Assembly (NCBI GenBank): GCA_900316495.1
Contig: ONDC01000009.1
Coordinates: 1-42,970, forward strand
Direction: 5' to 3'
DNA from: an uncultured Eubacteriales bacterium
Lineage (GTDB): Bacteria; Bacillota; Clostridia; Oscillospirales; Acutalibacteraceae
DNA length: 42,970 bases
In this document: in pieces, positions 40,544-42,970 of the stretch
How positions within the stretch are numbered: the stretch's first letter is position 1
Layout of the letters: the number at the start of each line of letters is the position of its first letter
Translations under genes and position numbers: made by a program
The notes under the pieces: model-generated
Told to the model about the DNA's origin: nothing
The model's input: the letters and a program-made list of their open reading frames with translations, nothing else
Database searches by the model: none

Positions 40544-41206
40544 ATGACAAAATGGAAATGCACTGTATGCGGCTATATTCACGAGGGAGACGAAGCTCCT
40601 GAAAGCTGTCCTCTCTGCGGTGTGCCGGCAGATCAGTTCGTCAAGGTTGAAGAAAATCCTCAAAATCCCAAAAACCCATACGCCGGAACCAAAACGGAAA
40701 AGAATCTGCTCGAGGCGTTTGCAGGAGAATCACAGGCGAGGAACAAGTACACCTATTTTGCAAGCGTAGCCAAAAAAGCGGGTTATGAGCAGATCGCCGC
40801 CATTTTCCTCCAGACCGCGGAGAACGAGAAGGAACACGCAAAGCTGTGGTTCAAGGCTCTGGGCGGACTGGGAGATACCGCTGAAAACCTGCTTCACGCC
40901 GCCGAGGGCGAAAACGCCGAGTGGACAGACATGTACGAAAGAATGGCACGCGAGGCGGAGGAAGAAGGGTTCACCGCTCTCGCCGCGCAGTTCAGGGGCG
41001 TTGCCGCCATTGAAAAAGCGCATGAGGAAAGATACCGCGCGCTTCTGAAAAACGTAGAGAGCAAAACGGTGTTTGAAAAGGCGGGCGTAACCGTCTGGGA
41101 ATGCCGCAACTGCGGACACATTGTTGTGGGCGTTGCCGCTCCGGAAATCTGTCCTGTCTGCAACCATCCGCAGTCCTTCTTTGAAGTGAGGAAGGAAAAT
41201 TATTAA
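40544..41206 (+). CDS. Rubrerythrin with rubredoxin domains at both ends
   Basis: 220 residues, ATG 40544 (AGAGGT upstream). An N-terminal rubredoxin-type site (Cys6, Cys9, Cys22, Cys25) precedes the diiron ferritin-like domain (about 50-175; ligands in [15 protein letters not shown] with Glu95/His98, and AIEKAH with Glu157/His160) and a C-terminal rubredoxin-like site (Cys187, Cys190, Cys203, Cys206). Rubrerythrins reduce hydrogen peroxide using electrons from rubredoxin. Having iron sites at both ends is less common than the classical single C-terminal site. It is followed 30 nt later by desulfoferrodoxin, giving a compact peroxide/superoxide defence operon. Confidence 0.92.
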   Translation: MTKWKCTVCGYIHEGDEAPESCPLCGVPADQFVKVEENPQNPKNPYAGTKTEKNLLEAFAGESQARNKYTYFASVAKKAGYEQIAAIFLQTAENEKEHAKLWFKALGGLGDTAENLLHAAEGENAEWTDMYERMAREAEEEGFTALAAQFRGVAAIEKAHEERYRALLKNVESKTVFEKAGVTVWECRNCGHIVVGVAAPEICPVCNHPQSFFEVRKENY

Positions 41207-41236
41207 ACTCTTGATTAAAATGCTGAGGTGATCATC

Positions 41237-41617
41237 ATGAAAGAGAAGTTTTATATCTGCCGTCGCTGCGGCAACCTGATCGGAATTCTCCATAAGTCAA
41301 ATGTCCCCATGATGTGCTGCGGAGAAAAAATGGAAGCGCTTGTCCCCAACACCACGGAAGCCGCCGGAGAAAAGCATCTTCCTGTAGTAACGGTGGAGGA
41401 CGGCGCGGTTCATGTCAATGTCGGTGAGGTAAATCATCCTATGCTTGACGAGCATTTCATTGAGTGGATCTATCTTGAAACAGAAAACGGCGGTCAGCGC
41501 AGAATTCTCAAGCCCGGAGAGGAGCCCAAGGCAACCTTCTGCATCGGCGAAGACAAACCCGTAGCTGTTTACGCCTACTGCAACCTGCACGGACTTTGGA
41601 TGACCGAAATCAAGTAA
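41237..41617 (+). CDS. dfx: Desulfoferrodoxin (superoxide reductase)
   Basis: 126 residues from ATG 41237 (GAGGTG upstream). N-terminal desulforedoxin site Cys8, Cys11, Cys27, Cys28; C-terminal superoxide reductase centre with histidines in EKHLPVV, VGEVNHPM and DEHFIEWIYL and the Cys/His pair of CNLHGLW. It reduces superoxide to peroxide without making oxygen; the peroxide is then removed by the neighbouring rubrerythrin. A strong terminator follows. Confidence 0.95.
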   Translation: MKEKFYICRRCGNLIGILHKSNVPMMCCGEKMEALVPNTTEAAGEKHLPVVTVEDGAVHVNVGEVNHPMLDEHFIEWIYLETENGGQRRILKPGEEPKATFCIGEDKPVAVYAYCNLHGLWMTEIK

Positions 41618-41657
41618 TCTTCCGGCGTACGGTCTGTAGTGTGCATTAATAACAATC

Positions 41658-41706
41658 AACCTCTTTTGTCTGGTGTACAAAAGCATTCAGATAAAAGAGG
41701 TTTTTT
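41658..41706 (+). terminator. Terminator after desulfoferrodoxin
   Basis: AACCTCTTTT (41658-41667) pairs perfectly with AAAAGAGGTT (41693-41702), with extra inner pairing, and is followed by TTTTTT (41701-41706). Confidence 0.88.
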
Positions 41707-41709
41707 CTG

Positions 41710-41738
41710 TTGCAAATAACCATTGTTTATGGTATAAT
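41710..41738 (+). promoter_or_regulatory. Promoter of the M3 oligopeptidase gene
   Basis: TTGCAA (41710-41715), 17 nt, TATAAT (41733-41738), immediately after the desulfoferrodoxin terminator. Leader about 120 nt. Confidence 0.75.
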
Positions 41739-41867
41739 GCTTTCGGTGCGTTTTCAGCAGGCGACGATGGACAAACATAAAACCCTTGCCTATGAGACAA
41801 ACGAAAAAAGAGCTTTTCACCGGAACATGTTTGTCGTGATATTTTAATTTTATAGGAGATTAGAAAA

Positions 41868-42970
41868 ATGAAATTCAAAGAAATGCCCTACACCAGACCG
41901 GATCCTGAAAAGGTAAAATCCGACCTTGCAAAGCTGACCGAAAGATTAAAAGCCGCGCAGAGCTACGAAGAAGCCCGCACTGTCTTCCTTGAAAAAGAGC
42001 AAAAAGGGAAGGAAATCTACACGCTTGCCACCCTTTCGCTTGTCCGGCATACCATTGACACCCGCGACGAATTCTACGACAGCGAAACGAAATTCTGGAA
42101 CAGCTTTGAGCCTGAGATGGAAGAATACAATCAGGCGTGGCTGGAAGCCATGCTGGCTTCTCCCTTCCGCGGAGACTTCGCCGCCGAGTACGGAGAAATC
42201 ATGTTTGTCAACGCCGAAATTCAGAAAAAGACCTTCTCGCCCGACATGATTCCTGAAATGCAGCGGGAAAACGAGCTGGTGCGCGAATACGACAAGCTGA
42301 TTGCCTCCGCGCAGATACCCTTTGAAGGCGGCGTTTACACGCTGGCACAGCTTGCGCCCTTCAAGACCGACCCGGACGACGCGCGCCGACTTGCAGCGTG
42401 GAAGGCGGACGGAAGCTGGTACAAGGAGCAGCAGCCAAAGCTTGACGCGATCTACGACGAAATGGTACATTTGCGCGACACAATGGGCAAAAAACTCGGT
42501 TACGGCGGTTTCACGCAGCTTGGATATTACCGCATGCAGCGCAACTGCTACACTGCCGACGATGTTGAAAAATTCCGCGCGGCTGTGCAGAAATATCTCG
42601 TCCCGGTCGCCGATTCCATCAAGCGCGAACAGGCAAAGCGTCTCGGCAAGGAATATCCCCTGTCGTTTGCCGACTCCGCGCTGGAATTCAGAAGCGGCAA
42701 TCCCCGTCCGGTCGGCACGGCTGATGATATTCTGGAGCAGGGCAGAAAATTCTATGATGCGCTTTCACCCGAAACAAGTGAATTCTTCCGCACGATGATG
42801 GACAACGGTCTGCTCGACGTGCTTTCCACTGAGGGCAAGCAGAGCGGCGGTTACTGCAACAGCTTCCCGGTGTATGAAGTTCCCTTCATATTTGCCAACT
42901 TCAACGGCACACAGCACGACGTGGAAGTCGTCACCCATGAGGCGGGTCACGCCTTCGCTTACTGGATGAA
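41868..42970 (+). CDS. M3-family oligoendopeptidase, partial (3' end outside window)
   Basis: ATG 41868 (AGGAG upstream); 367 codons are visible before the edge. It starts MKFKEMPYTRPDPEKVK, typical of M3 oligoendopeptidases in Clostridia, and the last visible motif THEAGHAFAYW contains the zinc-binding HExxH with its catalytic Glu. The third zinc ligand and the C-terminal part lie outside the window. It probably degrades short peptides in the cytoplasm. No signal peptide. Not related to the genes before it, since it has its own promoter. Confidence 0.93.
   Translation, partial: MKFKEMPYTRPDPEKVKSDLAKLTERLKAAQSYEEARTVFLEKEQKGKEIYTLATLSLVRHTIDTRDEFYDSETKFWNSFEPEMEEYNQAWLEAMLASPFRGDFAAEYGEIMFVNAEIQKKTFSPDMIPEMQRENELVREYDKLIASAQIPFEGGVYTLAQLAPFKTDPDDARRLAAWKADGSWYKEQQPKLDAIYDEMVHLRDTMGKKLGYGGFTQLGYYRMQRNCYTADDVEKFRAAVQKYLVPVADSIKREQAKRLGKEYPLSFADSALEFRSGNPRPVGTADDILEQGRKFYDALSPETSEFFRTMMDNGLLDVLSTEGKQSGGYCNSFPVYEVPFIFANFNGTQHDVEVVTHEAGHAFAYWM

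Noticed and set aside
41785-41865. A 26-codon frame in the leader of the M3 peptidase gene
   Set aside because: No ribosome site, no family resemblance and AT-rich composition; more likely plain leader sequence.

Overview
The window reads as a chromosomal segment from an anaerobic, gut-type Clostridia bacterium, most likely near the Oscillospiraceae/Ruminococcaceae. The pointers are a SCIFF ranthipeptide with its radical-SAM maturase beside tgt-yajC-yrzE, rubrerythrin plus desulfoferrodoxin (anaerobe oxidant defence), a DUF5711-type protein, a ClpE-like ATPase, GGAGG ribosome sites with frequent TTG/GTG starts, and G+C-rich genes separated by AT-rich spacers with sigma-A promoters. No tRNA, rRNA, CRISPR array, prophage or intact transposase was recognised. 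The species is not determinable by eye.

Layout. 1-3.7 kb: two tandem secreted lysozyme / peptidoglycan-binding / Ig-repeat proteins on the minus strand. 4-7.1 kb: a vitamin B6 salvage locus, with an ECF S component and pyridoxal kinase divergent from a PdxR/MocR regulator. 7-14.3 kb (minus): rsmE, clpE-like, pgsA, a CvpA-like membrane protein, a DUF5711-like protein and truA. 14.4-19.8 kb (minus): a cell-envelope island with an L,D-transpeptidase, two NodB deacetylases, a membrane-anchored serine hydrolase and a GNAT. 20.1-21.5 kb: hisH-hisF alone. 21.7-25.5 kb: a teichoic-acid-type cassette with a cytidylyltransferase and two CDP-glycerol glycerophosphotransferases.

25.8-32.1 kb (plus): tgt, yajC, a YrzE-like membrane protein, scfA, scfB, a GNAT, a frameshifted SDR and a third deacetylase. 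32.2-37.2 kb (minus): a Nif11-like small protein that looks like an orphan RiPP precursor, a membrane protein, a phosphodiester-glycosidase-domain protein, a probable group II intron remnant and a GH31 alpha-glucosidase. 37.4-43 kb (plus): a self-contained transcription unit for a 23-residue peptide ending in CAAWF, a cytoplasmic beta-lactamase-fold hydrolase, a GNAT with two decayed relatives, rubrerythrin, desulfoferrodoxin and an M3 oligopeptidase cut by the window edge.

The dominant theme is envelope building and remodelling. The three most unusual signals are the 23-codon peptide unit, the orphan Nif11-like protein, and a terminator whose U-tract touches the start codon of the yrzE-like gene. 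Start codons were chosen from ribosome-binding sites read by eye. Family names rest on motif recognition, not database searches.
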